A stretch of DNA of 64,000 nt from Dokdonella sp. (GCA_019634795.1 JAHCAR010000005.1:124001-188000); one strand, 5' to 3'; shown: positions 1 to 9,831, counted from the stretch's first letter. Numbers and translations are program-made. Notes: a model not told the origin generated them from the sequence alone.

Positions 1-23
1 GTGGCTAGGGCGAAACGCTTCAT
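1..23 (-). CDS. moaE: Probable MoaE, first codons only
   Basis: An ATG on the minus strand at 23-21 overlaps the moaD stop codon in an ATGA arrangement. It opens a frame reading M-K-R-F-A-L-A before the window ends. MoaE is the large subunit of molybdopterin synthase and commonly follows moaD, so the position suggests moaE. Only seven complete codons are visible, so the call rests on context and the start-stop overlap. Confidence 0.5.
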
Positions 24-259
24 CCGCCCGACACCGGCGGCAGGAACACGACCTCGTCGCCGTCCGCCAGGGCGTGGCTCCAGTCGACGATCTGGCCATT
101 GACCGCGACGCGCAGCCGCGCGGGATCCATGGCGAAGCCGTGGCGAACCCGCAGTTCGTCGTAGAGCGCGGACAGGCCCGTCGCATCGGACTGCACCGTT
201 TCGCCGGCGCAGCCGGCGCGGTCGGCGAGGCTGGCGAAATACAGCAGCTGATAGTTCAT
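20..259 (-). CDS. moaD: MoaD, molybdopterin synthase sulfur carrier subunit
   Basis: A 79-residue beta-grasp (ubiquitin-like) sulfur carrier. It begins M-N-Y-Q-L-L-Y-F and ends in V-S-G-G. The terminal Gly-Gly is the hallmark of MoaD: in the family it is adenylated by MoeB, converted to a thiocarboxylate, and donates sulfur to cyclic pyranopterin monophosphate inside the MoaD-MoaE complex. The frame is open further upstream, but this ATG gives the normal family length and overlaps the moaC stop by four bases. That overlap implies translational coupling within a moaA-moaC-moaD-moaE order. Confidence 0.93.
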   Translation of the reverse strand: MNYQLLYFASLADRAGCAGETVQSDATGLSALYDELRVRHGFAMDPARLRVAVNGQIVDWSHALADGDEVVFLPPVSGG

Positions 260-747
260 CCTTGCACCTTGCCTGCCTTGACCGTGCGTTTGCCACCCGT
301 CTTGTCGAGCAGGCGCAGATCGGCAATGACGATCTCGTGGCTCAGCGCCTTGCACATGTCATACACAGTCAGCGCCGCCACGCTGGCTCCGGTCATCGCT
401 TCCATCTCGACCCCGGTCTTGTGGGTGACCGCCACTTCGCAGCGGATCCTCAGTTCGGTCGCGGAGACGAATTCGATCTCGAAGCGGCATTTCTCGATGC
501 CGAGCGGATGGCAGAACGGAATCAGTTCGTGGGTGCGCTTGACCGCGAGGGTGCCGGCAATGATCGCGGTGTCGATGACCGGCCCCTTGGCCGAGCGCAG
601 TTCGTTGGCCTTCAACTGTCTGGCCGCGGCGGCCGGAAATTGCACGCGCGCCTCGGCCACCGCAACGCGCCGCGTCGCCTGCTTGTCGCCGACGTCGACC
701 ATTTTCGGGCGTCCGGCGGTATCGATGTGGGTCAGTTTCCTGGGCAT
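256..747 (-). CDS. moaC: MoaC, cyclic pyranopterin monophosphate synthase
   Basis: 163 residues, close to the ~160 of the family. MoaC converts the MoaA product 3',8-cyclo-GTP into cyclic pyranopterin monophosphate, the second step of molybdenum cofactor synthesis in the cytoplasm. Diagnostic segments are CHPL (79-82), EMEAMTG (114-120) and YDMCKAL (129-135), the last containing the catalytic Asp and Lys region. The gene starts six bases after the moaA stop and its TGA overlaps the moaD ATG. Confidence 0.96.
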   Translation of the reverse strand: MPRKLTHIDTAGRPKMVDVGDKQATRRVAVAEARVQFPAAAARQLKANELRSAKGPVIDTAIIAGTLAVKRTHELIPFCHPLGIEKCRFEIEFVSATELRIRCEVAVTHKTGVEMEAMTGASVAALTVYDMCKALSHEIVIADLRLLDKTGGKRTVKAGKVQG

Positions 748-752
748 GCCGT

Positions 753-1796
753 TCAGCCACCGATCTCGTACATTTCAACGCGCCGCCGCGAATCGACATT
801 GGCCATTCCGCGGATTTCGCTGTAGCGATCGTCGCGGCCTTTCCAGACCGCGCTGATCAGGCCGGCCAGTTCGGCGTCGCTGGCGCCGGCCCGCAGCGGT
901 CCGAGCAGGTCATGTCCGCTGTTGGCGAACAGGCAGGTGTACAGACGCCCGTCCGCGGAAAGCCGGGCCCGCGTGCAATCGCCGCAGAACGGCTCGCTGA
1001 CCGAGCTGATGAAGCCGATCTCGGCGCTGCCGTCATCGAGTGCCCAGCGCTGCGCCACTTCGCCGCCGTAGTTCGCCGGCAACGCATGCATCGGCCAACG
1101 CCGGGCGATGCGCTCGCGCAGCTCGGCGCTCGGCACCACCTTGTCCTCGCGCCAGGCATTGCAGGTGCCGACGTCCATGTATTCGATGAAGCGCAGGATA
1201 TGCCCGCTGCCGCGGAAATGGGCGACCATGTCGGGCACTTCCTCGTCGTTGACCCCGCGCATGACCACGCTGTTGAGCTTGAGCCGGCTGAAGCCGGCGC
1301 GCGTAGCAGCCTCGATCGCGGCATGCAGTTCGGCGACCTCACCACGGCCTCCGGAAAGGGTGCGGTAGGTTTCCGCGTCTAGGGTGTCGACGCTCAGCGT
1401 GATGCGCTGCAGGCCGGCCTCGCGCAGCGCCGCGACGCTGGCCGGCAGCAGGCTGCCATTGGTCGTCATGGCGAGGTCTTCGACCTGCGGGATGCGCGCC
1501 AGCAGTCGGACCAGTTCGGGCAGCTCGCGCCTGAGCAGCGGCTCGCCGCCGGTCAGGCGCAGCTTGCGCACGCCGAGCGACACGAAGATCCGGGCCAGGC
1601 GTTCGATTTCCTCGAAACGCAGGCGCTGTGACTTGCTCAGGAACTGGTGATCGCGCGGATAGTCGGCTTCCGGCATGCAGTACGGACAACGGAAGTTGCA
1701 GCGGTCGATGACAGATATGCGCAGGTCGGTCAGCGCGCGCGCGCGGCGATCGAGCGGCGACCCACCCGCGAACTTCAGCGGAATCGGCTCGCTCAT
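753..1796 (-). CDS. moaA: MoaA, GTP 3',8-cyclase (radical SAM)
   Basis: 347 residues. It catalyses the first step of molybdenum cofactor synthesis, rearranging GTP to 3',8-cyclo-7,8-dihydro-GTP. The N-terminal radical SAM motif C-N-F-R-C-P-Y-C (Cys33, 37, 40) binds the SAM-cleaving 4Fe-4S cluster. A second C-x2-C-x13-C set near the C-terminus (FCGDC ... YTC) holds the substrate-binding cluster. The protein ends in Gly-Gly, as catalytic MoaA proteins do. Its ATG overlaps the stop of the upstream metallo-hydrolase by four bases, so it belongs to the same transcript as kdkA. Confidence 0.96.
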   Translation of the reverse strand: MSEPIPLKFAGGSPLDRRARALTDLRISVIDRCNFRCPYCMPEADYPRDHQFLSKSQRLRFEEIERLARIFVSLGVRKLRLTGGEPLLRRELPELVRLLARIPQVEDLAMTTNGSLLPASVAALREAGLQRITLSVDTLDAETYRTLSGGRGEVAELHAAIEAATRAGFSRLKLNSVVMRGVNDEEVPDMVAHFRGSGHILRFIEYMDVGTCNAWREDKVVPSAELRERIARRWPMHALPANYGGEVAQRWALDDGSAEIGFISSVSEPFCGDCTRARLSADGRLYTCLFANSGHDLLGPLRAGASDAELAGLISAVWKGRDDRYSEIRGMANVDSRRRVEMYEIGG

Positions 1797-2566
1797 GATT
1801 GCGCCACTGCCGGATCGAGCACGACCGAGGCGTCGGGCCCGTCCAGTTGTACTTCCTCGCCGCGGTCGGCGACCCGATAGCCGCGCTCGCGCAAGGCCCT
1901 CGCTTCCCGGGCCGAACCGTAGTGGTAGAGGATCAGGCGTCCGAGTAATTCCGACGGATATTCGCGTTCGATATCGTCGAGACCCGAATGCGAGGGATTG
2001 CCCTCGAGCACGCAGTCATGCGCGACTGTCTCCGCGCTGGCGGCATAGCGCGACAGCATCTCCGGAACCGGACGCGTGTCGCCAGTCCAGACCACGCTGC
2101 CGCGCAGGGCAAGGCCGAACGAGGTCATCGGCGCGTGATGGCGGGTCGGAAAGACATCGAACCAGAAGCCTTCGTGCCAGAAGCCCTGGGACAGCGGGAC
2201 GAGCTGAAAGGCATCCCAGAAGTTGGCGCCGCCTTCGGCGAGCACCTGCGGATAGTCGGCGACCCGCGACTGCAGCACCGGCACGAGGGCGGCATGCGCG
2301 TAGAGGCGCAGTTTGCCGCGCAGCTGATGGTCAAACCAGGTCGAGAAGAACAGTCGCTCGAGTCCGCCGACGTGGTCCATGTGGGCGTGGGTCAGATAGA
2401 TCGCCCGCGGTGACTGGCGGTAATGCTCGAGGTAGGCGGTCAGCGCATCGGGACCGCAATCGATCATCAACAGCGGCTCGCCGTCGCGCTCGATCACGGC
2501 ACTGGCCGAACCGAGGGCGACGGCCTGGGCGTTGCCGACGCCGAGGAAACGCAGGGCCAGACTCAT
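1793..2566 (-). CDS. MBL-fold metallo-hydrolase
   Basis: 257 residues with the metallo-beta-lactamase fold signature H-A-H-M-D-H (HxHxDH) around residue 60, preceded by a beta-strand-rich N-terminus. A downstream FPTRHH and a TGDTRP segment supply further metal-ligand candidates. It resembles ribonuclease Z / cyclic phosphodiesterase-like hydrolases more than beta-lactamases, but I cannot name the substrate. It lies between kdkA and moaA with four-base overlaps on both sides, so it is co-translated with both. A role in either lipopolysaccharide or cofactor metabolism is unproven. Confidence 0.85.
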   Translation of the reverse strand: MSLALRFLGVGNAQAVALGSASAVIERDGEPLLMIDCGPDALTAYLEHYRQSPRAIYLTHAHMDHVGGLERLFFSTWFDHQLRGKLRLYAHAALVPVLQSRVADYPQVLAEGGANFWDAFQLVPLSQGFWHEGFWFDVFPTRHHAPMTSFGLALRGSVVWTGDTRPVPEMLSRYAASAETVAHDCVLEGNPSHSGLDDIEREYPSELLGRLILYHYGSAREARALRERGYRVADRGEEVQLDGPDASVVLDPAVAQS

Positions 2567-3309
2567 CGGCCCTCCCCGCGCGCATAGCGATCGGCCAGGC
2601 TGCGGTGGTAGGCGGCCAGCATCGGGTGCCAGAACACCTCGTCAAACTCGCCCATGACCTTGTTCGCATGCAACTTGCGGAACGAACGACGCAAACGGTC
2701 GAGGTTGGACTGCTGCCAGGCCATCGCCGGCTTGCGCATGCGGCAGCGGTCGAAATCGATCAGCCAGACCTTGCCTGCGCCGTCGACCAGCAGGTTGTGC
2801 GCATTGAGGTCGGCATGCCAGAGGCCGATGGCATGGAAACCGGCAACGGTGCGCCCGGTATGCGCGCCGAGCGCCGCGTCGAGCGAATGCGCCGCAAGGC
2901 GGTCGGCCAGCGTGCGTGCACCGGGAATCTGTCGGGTGATCAGGTCGGCGCGGTAGAGCAGACCGCTGCGCACATAGCGCGCCATCAGCGGCGAAGGTAC
3001 CGGCAACCCGGCATCGTGCAGGCGTGCGAGCAGGCGAAATTCGCGAAACGCGCGCGTGCGTTTGCGCCCGGTCCACAGGTAGCGGTCCGAATTGAGGTGG
3101 GCGACGAGGCCGCCACGGCGGTAGTGACGCAGCACGCAGGCTCCGAACGGGGCATCGAAATAGGCCACCGCGCCGCGTCCGGTGCTGGCCGAGCGGTCGG
3201 CGGACGCGGTTCCGGCCTGTTCGAACCAGTGCTCGTCGGCACTGGCCATCTGCGCCGCGTCGAAAAGCATGGCGCCATTCCGGCCTGGTTGGATCTGCGC
3301 CTTGGTCAT
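2563..3309 (-). CDS. kdkA: 3-deoxy-D-manno-octulosonic acid kinase KdkA
   Basis: 248 residues. KdkA phosphorylates O-4 of the Kdo residue on lipid A in Gram-negative bacteria that carry a single, phosphorylated Kdo, as in Haemophilus and Xanthomonas. The kinase-like catalytic loop H-A-D-L-N-A-H-N and the metal-binding segment W-L-I-D-F-D-R-C are both present. The frame extends upstream, but the ATG at 3309 gives the family length; the upstream extension runs into the divergently read glycosyltransferase. It heads the run kdkA, metallo-hydrolase, moaACD, and its stop overlaps the next ATG. Confidence 0.88.
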   Translation of the reverse strand: MTKAQIQPGRNGAMLFDAAQMASADEHWFEQAGTASADRSASTGRGAVAYFDAPFGACVLRHYRRGGLVAHLNSDRYLWTGRKRTRAFREFRLLARLHDAGLPVPSPLMARYVRSGLLYRADLITRQIPGARTLADRLAAHSLDAALGAHTGRTVAGFHAIGLWHADLNAHNLLVDGAGKVWLIDFDRCRMRKPAMAWQQSNLDRLRRSFRKLHANKVMGEFDEVFWHPMLAAYHRSLADRYARGEGR

Positions 3310-3456
3310 GGAGAGTCGGGGGCTTCGGTGGCGATCATCGGCAAGTCTAGCAAGGCTGGGTCGCCTCCATCCTGCCGTGGCCTCCGGCACATCGCGCTGG
3401 CGGCGATTGCCTGCGACAATGGCGGATTGTACCGAGCGCCACGGAGTGCGAAAGGA

Positions 3457-4536
3457 ATGCGCGAGCGAACCGAACTTGAACCCTCGGCAGCACCCGAATC
3501 GCTTTGCATCCTGCGCACATCGGCCATCGGCGACGTTACCCATGTGGTCCCGCTCGTGCATACCTTGCAGGCCGCCTGGCCGGATACGCGGATCACCTGG
3601 ATCATCGGCAAGCTCGAATACCGGGTTGTCGGCGATCTGCCGGGCATCGAATTCATCGTCTTCGACAAGGCCGCCAAGCGCGAGGGCTTTCGCGCGGTGC
3701 GCGAGAAGCTCGGCGGGCGGCGCTTCGATGCGCTGCTGCACATGCAGGTGGCGTTGCGCTCGAACCTGCTCAGCCTGCTGGTCAAATCGCCGCTACGGAT
3801 CGGCTACGACTGGGCCCGCTCCAAGGATCTGCACCGACTGTTCATCAATTGCCGGATCCCGGCGCGCAGTGGCGAACACGTGCTCGATGCGATGGCCAGC
3901 TTCCTCGAACCGCTCGGACTCAAGCAGGAAAACGTGCGCTGGGACATCCCGATCCCCGCCGAGGCCGAGGAATTCGCCGACCGCCACCTGCCGCGCGGCC
4001 GGCGGACCCTTCTGATCAGCCCGACTTCGAGCCACCGCCTGCGCAACTGGCGACCCGAGCGCTATGCCGCGGTCGCCGACCACGCCATGTACGAACTCGA
4101 CTGGCGGGTCGTCCTTTGCGGTGGTCCCAGCGAGTTCGAACGCGAATTTGCCGATGAAATCCTTTCGCACATGCGCTCGCCGTGCATCGACCTGACCGGC
4201 AAGGACACGCTCAAGCAATTGCTGGCCCTGCTGCGCCGCGCCGATCTCGTGCTGGCGCCCGATTCGGGACCGATGCACATGGCCAATGCGGTCGGCACAC
4301 CGGTGCTCGGACTGCATGCGGCGAGCAATCCGCATCGGTCCGGCCCCTACTCCGATCGGCGCTGGTGCGTCGACCGCTACGATGCCGCGGCACGCAAGTA
4401 CCGGCGCAAACCTGCCGAAAAGCTGGCCTGGGGCAGCAAGCTCGAATACCGCGGTGTGATGGACCTGATCGAGGTCGACGACGTGCTCGAGCGTCTGCAG
4501 GCCTTTGCAAACCAGGCGGAAAACGCGCCAGACTGA
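3457..4536 (+). CDS. Glycosyltransferase family 9 (heptosyltransferase-like)
   Basis: 359 residues of the ADP-heptose:LPS heptosyltransferase fold. The N-terminus has I-L-R-T-S-A-I-G-D-V-T-H-V, typical of the GT9 acceptor domain. The C-terminal nucleotide-sugar domain contains ISPTSSHRLRNW and A-P-D-S-G-P-M-H-M-A-N-A, which corresponds to the ADP-heptose site. It probably adds a sugar to the lipopolysaccharide inner core on the cytoplasmic face of the inner membrane. It is divergent from kdkA across 147 bases, supporting a core-assembly role. The long open frame upstream of this ATG is non-coding overlap. The specificity (WaaC, WaaF or WaaQ type) cannot be assigned. Confidence 0.88.
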   Translation: MRERTELEPSAAPESLCILRTSAIGDVTHVVPLVHTLQAAWPDTRITWIIGKLEYRVVGDLPGIEFIVFDKAAKREGFRAVREKLGGRRFDALLHMQVALRSNLLSLLVKSPLRIGYDWARSKDLHRLFINCRIPARSGEHVLDAMASFLEPLGLKQENVRWDIPIPAEAEEFADRHLPRGRRTLLISPTSSHRLRNWRPERYAAVADHAMYELDWRVVLCGGPSEFEREFADEILSHMRSPCIDLTGKDTLKQLLALLRRADLVLAPDSGPMHMANAVGTPVLGLHAASNPHRSGPYSDRRWCVDRYDAAARKYRRKPAEKLAWGSKLEYRGVMDLIEVDDVLERLQAFANQAENAPD

Positions 4537-4656
4537 ACGCCGGAATCTGAACGCAGCGCAACCCGCTGAACGGATTGGATGGTCTGCTCCAATCGTGCCC
4601 GCCACCATGCCGGCATGATTTCCATACTCTCCAGCGTCCTGCGCAGCCGGCCCAGC

Positions 4657-5274
4657 ATGAATCCGTACCGTTCACGCCAGCGCAACCCACCGCAACCCTG
4701 CCGTTCGCAGTATCGCGAATCGCCCGGTCAATGCGCCTCCGGCGAGCGTGTCCGCATCGACGGCGGCCAGGATCTGCTGCTGCGCCCGATCCGGCCCGAG
4801 GATGCGCCGGCGCTGATGCGCGCCTTCGACCGCATGACTCCGGAACAGGTCCGCTCACGGGTGTTCCACGCCCTGACCGAGCTGCCCGAGCCGGTCGCCC
4901 GCTCGCTGTGCGAGGTCGACCCCGATTCGACCGTTGCCCTGGTCCTGGTCGATGCCGACGGCACCGAGATCCGCGCTGAAGGCCGCGTGCACCTCGATCC
5001 GGTAACCGAATGCGCCGAGTTCGCCCTGGCCGTCGATCCTGAGTTCACCGGCAAGGGCCTCGGCCGCCTTCTCGTTTCGCGCCTGGCCGAAGCCAGCCGG
5101 GCCGCAGGCATGCGCGAAATCTGGGGCGATACCCAGGCCGAGAACAACCGCATGCTGGCCCTTGCCAAAGAGCTTGGATTCGACCTGCGCCGCGAAAGCG
5201 ACGATGCCGGCCTGGTCCGCATGAGCCTGGCGCTCGCGCCAATGGCAGATTCGGGCAAAGCTGCGGCCGCCTGA
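4657..5274 (+). CDS. GNAT family N-acetyltransferase
   Basis: About 205 residues. The C-terminal half carries the acetyl-CoA binding motif G-K-G-L-G-R followed by a helix and N-R-M-L-A-L-A-K-E-L-G-F, the classical GNAT motif A and B region. The N-terminus resembles the acetyltransferase domain fused to some acetyl-CoA synthetase-like proteins (LLRPIRPEDAPAL). In-frame starts exist at 4579, 4615 and 4657; I chose 4657 because the earlier residues look low-complexity. The substrate is unknown. It lies between the glycosyltransferase and mfd on the same strand. Confidence 0.8.
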   Translation: MNPYRSRQRNPPQPCRSQYRESPGQCASGERVRIDGGQDLLLRPIRPEDAPALMRAFDRMTPEQVRSRVFHALTELPEPVARSLCEVDPDSTVALVLVDADGTEIRAEGRVHLDPVTECAEFALAVDPEFTGKGLGRLLVSRLAEASRAAGMREIWGDTQAENNRMLALAKELGFDLRRESDDAGLVRMSLALAPMADSGKAAAA

Positions 5275-5401
5275 TTCGGGCGCTCGACCGACTGCGCCGA
5301 TCGGCCGCGCCTGATCGGCACCGGAAATGCGGGGGTCGCGTTACACTGCGCGCCCAGCGCCGGGCGCATGTCGCTTCCGGTGCCGTCGTTCTGCAGGTTC
5401 C

Positions 5402-8400
5402 ATGACTCCACCCGTCCTTTCCAATCTCGCCCTGCCGGCGACCGCGAAACAGCGTCGCCAGTGGATCACCCCGCAGGGCTCCTCGCTGGCCCTGGCCCTG
5501 GCCGAGGCAGCCGGCCGGCATCCGGGACTCGTCATCGTGGTCACCCGCGATACCCATGGCGCGCATTCGCTCGAAAGCGAAATCGCCGTGTTCGCCGAGG
5601 CCGGGCTCGAGGTGCTGCAGTTCCCCGACTGGGAAACTCTGCCCTACGACCTGTTCGCGCCGCATCCCGACATCGTCTCGCAACGCGTCGCGGCCCTGTA
5701 TCGCCTGCCCGGCCTGAGCCGCGGCGTGCTCGTCGTGCCGGTCGCCACGCTCATGCAACGCCTGGCGCCGCGCAGCTACATCAACGGCACCAGCCTCGTT
5801 CTCGAGAACGGACAGCGCTTCGACCTCGCCGCCGAGCAGCGCCGGCTCGGCGGCGCCGGCTACCGCAATGTGCCGCAGGTGCAGGAGCCCGGCGATTTCG
5901 CCGTGCGTGGCGCGATCGTCGACATCTTTCCGATGGGCAGCGCCGAACCATATCGCATCGAACTGCTCGACGAGGAAATCGATTCGATCCGCACCTTCGA
6001 CCCCGAAACCCAGCGCTCGGCCAACAAGGTCGATCGCGTGCACCTGCTACCGGCCCGCGAGTTCCCGCTGACCGATGAAACCACGCGCAACTTCCGCAAT
6101 GCCTTGCGTGAACGCTTTCCGATCGACCCGCGCCGCTGCCCGCTGTACCAGGACATCAAGGAAGGCACGGCGCCGGCAGGCATCGAGTACTACCTGCCGC
6201 TGTTCTTCGCCGGCTCCGGCTTCGGCGAGCCCGAAACACTGTTCGACTACCTTGCGCCGGGCGCGTTGTTTGTCGTTGCCGAAGGTGCCCTCGAAGCCGG
6301 CGAGCAGTTCGAACGGCAGGCCAACGAACGCTACGAGCAGCGCGCCCACGATGTCGAGCGACCGATCCTGCCGGTCACCGAGCTGTATCTGTCCGCGCAG
6401 CAGCTGCGCGAACGGCTGAACCAGCAACTGCGCATCGACCTGGTCGCCGCCGGCGCCGACGAGCGCGGCATCGAACTCGGCACCCAGCCCGTGCCGATGC
6501 TGCCGATCAACCGCAAGGACGAGGCACCGGCCGCCGAACTGCAGCGCTTCGTCACGAGCTATCCGGGCCGCGTGCTGATCGCAACCGAATCGGCCGGACG
6601 CCGCGAAGCGCTGATCGAACAGGTCACTGCGGCCGGCATGGAAATCGCCACGGTCGCCTCGTGGCGCGATTTCCTCGGCGAAGCAGAAGAGCCGCGATTC
6701 GCGATTACCGTGGCTGCACTCGAGCAGGGCTTCGCCCTGAGCAAACCGCCGATCAGCGTGCTGACCGAGCGCGAACTGCTCGGCGAGCGAGTCCAGCAAA
6801 GCCGCCGGCGCAAGCGCGCGGCCCGCGATCCCGAAGCGGTCATCCGCGACCTGACCGAACTCGCCCCCGGTTCGCCGATCGTCCATGTCGACCATGGCGT
6901 CGGCCGCTACCAGGGCCTGCTCAAGCTCGATGTCGGCGGCCTCGACGGTGAATTTCTCGCCATCGAATACGCCAAGGGCGACAAGCTCTATGTGCCGGTG
7001 TCGCAGCTGCAACTGGTCAGCCGCTACTCGGGAACCGCCCCTGAACTGGCCCCGCTGCACTCGCTCGGCGGCGACGCCTGGGAGCGGGCCAAGAAGCGCG
7101 CCGCGGAAAAGGTCCGCGACGTCGCGGCCGAGCTGCTCGCGATCTACGCCCAGCGCGAGGCCCGGCCCGGCACCGCGCTGGCCATCGACCGGCTCATGTA
7201 CGAGCAGTTCGCCTCGGCCTTTCCGTTCGAGGAAACACCGGACCAGTTACAGGCGATCGAAGCGGTCATCACCGATCTCGCCCGTGCCCGGCCAATGGAT
7301 CGCGTGGTCTGCGGCGATGTCGGCTTCGGCAAGACCGAAGTGGCGCTGCGCGCGGCCTTCGTCACCGCGATCGCCGGCAAGCAGGTCGGCATCCTCGCCC
7401 CGACCACCCTGCTCGCCCAGCAGCACTTCCAGAACTTCCGCGATCGCCTGGCCGACTGGCCGCTGCGCGTCGAGGTGCTGTCGCGCTTCAAGTCAAAGAA
7501 GGAAACCGCGGCGGCTCTCGAAAAGCTCGCCGCAGGCCAGATCGACATCATGATCGGCACCCACAAGCTGCTCCAGCCCGATGTCCGCTTCAGGGACCTC
7601 GGCCTGCTCATCGTCGATGAGGAACAGCGCTTCGGCGTGCGCCAGAAGGAGCAGCTGAAAAAGCTGCGCGCCGAAGTCGACCTGCTGACCCTGACCGCGA
7701 CGCCGATACCGCGCACCCTGAACATGGCCATGGCGGGCCTGCGCGACCTTTCGATCATCGCCACGCCGCCGGCGCACCGGCTGGCCGTGAAGACCTTCAT
7801 CGGCGCCTGGGACTCGGCCCTGATCCGCGAAGCCTTCCAGCGCGAACTGCAGCGCGGCGGCCAGGTCTACTTCCTGCACAACGAGGTCGACACGATCGAG
7901 AAGACCGCGCGCGAACTCGAGGCCCTGGTGCCCGACGCGCGCATCCGCATCGCCCACGGCCAGATGCCCGAGCGCGAGCTCGAACAGGTCATGCTCGACT
8001 TCTACCGGCAGCGCTTCAACGTCATGGTCTGCACGACCATCATCGAGTCCGGCATCGACGTGCCGAGCGCGAACACGATCGTGATCAACCGGGCCGACAA
8101 GTTTGGCCTCGCCCAGCTGCATCAGCTGCGCGGACGCGTCGGCCGCTCGCACCATCGCGCCTACGCCTTCCTGATCGTCCCCGACACGCGTGCGATCACC
8201 GCCGATGCCGAAAAGCGCCTGGAGGCACTGGCCTCGCTGGAGGAACTCGGCGCCGGCTTCACCTTGGCCACACACGATCTCGAGATCCGCGGCGCCGGCG
8301 AACTGCTCGGCGAGGAACAGTCCGGCCAGATCGAGGAAATTGGCTTCTCGATGTACCGCGACATGCTCGACCGCGCCGTGCGCGCGCTGAAGTCGGGCAA

Positions 8401-8878
8401 GGTCCCGGACTTCGACCTGAGCAGCGAACACGAGGCCGAGATCGAACTGCATCTTGCCGCCCTGATTCCGGACGACTACCTGGCCGACGTCAATGCGCGA
8501 CTGACCCTGTACAAGCGCATTTCGAGCGCGGCCGACGAGGACGCGTTGCGCGAGCTGCAGGTCGAGATGGTCGATCGCTTCGGCCTGCTGCCGGATCCGG
8601 TCAAGAACCTGTTCACGGTGACCGAGCTGAAATTGCTGGCCACCCCGCTCGGCATCCGCAAGCTCGAACTCGGCGCCAATGGCGGCCGGGTCCTGTTCAC
8701 GCCGAAGCCGAATGTCGACCCGCTGACGATCATCCGCATGATCCAGACCCTGCCCAAGGTCTATGCGCTGGATGGCCAGGACAAGCTTCGGATCAAGCTG
8801 CAACTGGAAGGCGCGGCCGAACGCCTGCGTGTGGCCCGCGAAATCATCACCGCCCTGGCAAAACGCACGGCCGCCTGA
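5402..8878 (+). CDS. mfd: Transcription-repair coupling factor Mfd
   Basis: 1158 residues, close to the E. coli protein (1148). Mfd displaces RNA polymerase stalled at DNA lesions and recruits UvrA. Visible domains in order are: a UvrB-like N-terminal region; the CarD-type RNA polymerase interaction domain beginning near residue 486 (SPIVHVDHGVGRYQG); the helicase core with Walker A G-D-V-G-F-G-K-T-E near 637 and the D-E-E-Q box near 737; the TRG region after helicase motif VI; and the C-terminal TRCF domain. The start is the ATG at 5402; frame continuity upstream to 5327 is not supported by domain content. Confidence 0.97.
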   Translation: MTPPVLSNLALPATAKQRRQWITPQGSSLALALAEAAGRHPGLVIVVTRDTHGAHSLESEIAVFAEAGLEVLQFPDWETLPYDLFAPHPDIVSQRVAALYRLPGLSRGVLVVPVATLMQRLAPRSYINGTSLVLENGQRFDLAAEQRRLGGAGYRNVPQVQEPGDFAVRGAIVDIFPMGSAEPYRIELLDEEIDSIRTFDPETQRSANKVDRVHLLPAREFPLTDETTRNFRNALRERFPIDPRRCPLYQDIKEGTAPAGIEYYLPLFFAGSGFGEPETLFDYLAPGALFVVAEGALEAGEQFERQANERYEQRAHDVERPILPVTELYLSAQQLRERLNQQLRIDLVAAGADERGIELGTQPVPMLPINRKDEAPAAELQRFVTSYPGRVLIATESAGRREALIEQVTAAGMEIATVASWRDFLGEAEEPRFAITVAALEQGFALSKPPISVLTERELLGERVQQSRRRKRAARDPEAVIRDLTELAPGSPIVHVDHGVGRYQGLLKLDVGGLDGEFLAIEYAKGDKLYVPVSQLQLVSRYSGTAPELAPLHSLGGDAWERAKKRAAEKVRDVAAELLAIYAQREARPGTALAIDRLMYEQFASAFPFEETPDQLQAIEAVITDLARARPMDRVVCGDVGFGKTEVALRAAFVTAIAGKQVGILAPTTLLAQQHFQNFRDRLADWPLRVEVLSRFKSKKETAAALEKLAAGQIDIMIGTHKLLQPDVRFRDLGLLIVDEEQRFGVRQKEQLKKLRAEVDLLTLTATPIPRTLNMAMAGLRDLSIIATPPAHRLAVKTFIGAWDSALIREAFQRELQRGGQVYFLHNEVDTIEKTARELEALVPDARIRIAHGQMPERELEQVMLDFYRQRFNVMVCTTIIESGIDVPSANTIVINRADKFGLAQLHQLRGRVGRSHHRAYAFLIVPDTRAITADAEKRLEALASLEELGAGFTLATHDLEIRGAGELLGEEQSGQIEEIGFSMYRDMLDRAVRALKSGKVPDFDLSSEHEAEIELHLAALIPDDYLADVNARLTLYKRISSAADEDALRELQVEMVDRFGLLPDPVKNLFTVTELKLLATPLGIRKLELGANGGRVLFTPKPNVDPLTIIRMIQTLPKVYALDGQDKLRIKLQLEGAAERLRVAREIITALAKRTAA

Positions 8879-8921
8879 CCCGCATCGACCCCGGGGCCGA
8901 TCTGCGCGCGCGCAGGCGCGG

Positions 8922-9680
8922 TCAGGCTTCCTGCAGGTTCGTCGCGCGTTCGCCCGCCGTGGGCTTCAGCTCGGGGTCGAGCGCGACACGCTCGTCGAAG
9001 ACGAAGCAGTTCCCCGCATAGCCGTGGCCGCCGACCGCCTCGAAATAGCCGAGGATGCCGCCGTCGAGCTGGAGCACATTGCTCATTCCTTCTGCCCGCA
9101 TCCACAGCGCCGCCTTCTCGCAACGAATGCCGCCGGTGCAGAAGCTGACGACGGTCGCGCCTTCGAGGTCCTGCCGGCAGTCGGCGATGGCGCCCGGCAA
9201 TTCGGTGAAACGGTCGATCGGCAGGCACAGGGCGCCGGCGAAGGTCCCGTGCGCGACCTCCTCGCGGTTTCGCGTATCGAGCAGGACCAGGCGGCGACCG
9301 CTGTCGTCCTCGCCGCGCTCGATCCAGCGCGCCAGGTCGAGCGGTGCGACCGCCGGGGCGCGTCCGCGCAAGGGCGCGGCATGGTCCCGCCGGAAGCTGA
9401 TGATCTCGTCCTTGAGCCTGAGCTTGAGCCGGCCGAACGGCGGGCTCTGGCTGTAGCTGCGCTTGACGCCGATGTCAGCGAAGCGCGGATCGGACCGCAG
9501 CACGTCGAGCAATGAACCGATGCCACTCTCGCTGCCGGCGAGAAACAGATTGAGGCCCTCGCGGGCGACCAGGACCGTACCGAGCAATTCCGCGCTGGCG
9601 GCTGCGTCGTGCAGGGTTTCGCGGAGAGCCTGCGGGTCGTCGACCTCGACGAACTTGTAAGCGGCGATATTGAGGATCAT
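8922..9680 (-). CDS. trhO: tRNA uridine(34) hydroxylase TrhO (rhodanese-like)
   Basis: 252 residues. TrhO (formerly YceA) uses oxygen to hydroxylate U34 in the first step to 5-methoxyuridine or cmo5U in tRNA anticodons. The N-terminal acylphosphatase-like domain (L-V-A-R-E-G-L-N) is followed by a rhodanese domain with the active-site loop C-T-G-G-I-R-C-E-K, then G-G-I-L-G-Y-F and G-N-C-F-V-F-D-E-R. It is shorter than the ~350-residue E. coli protein and lacks most of the C-terminal extension. It converges with mfd. Confidence 0.92.
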   Translation of the reverse strand: MILNIAAYKFVEVDDPQALRETLHDAAASAELLGTVLVAREGLNLFLAGSESGIGSLLDVLRSDPRFADIGVKRSYSQSPPFGRLKLRLKDEIISFRRDHAAPLRGRAPAVAPLDLARWIERGEDDSGRRLVLLDTRNREEVAHGTFAGALCLPIDRFTELPGAIADCRQDLEGATVVSFCTGGIRCEKAALWMRAEGMSNVLQLDGGILGYFEAVGGHGYAGNCFVFDERVALDPELKPTAGERATNLQEA

Positions 9681-9831
9681 CCGCCCATTTTAGGGCATTC
9701 GCAGCGCCTCCGCGGCGCATGCAAGGTCCGGGCGCCCCTATGCAGGCCCTGCATTACGCGCTAAAAAGACCGTCCCGAGCGACGGCGGAACCGTCGCATT
9801 CCAGCGCGTCCAGCGTGCAAGCGAGGCTGTC

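Noticed and set aside
1675-3456. Long plus-strand open frame continuous with the glycosyltransferase gene
   Set aside because: It overlaps moaA, the metallo-hydrolase and kdkA, all with clear motifs on the other strand, and has no domain of its own before 3457.
7493-8803. 436-codon minus-strand open frame inside mfd
   Set aside because: Shadow of mfd; no recognisable domain.
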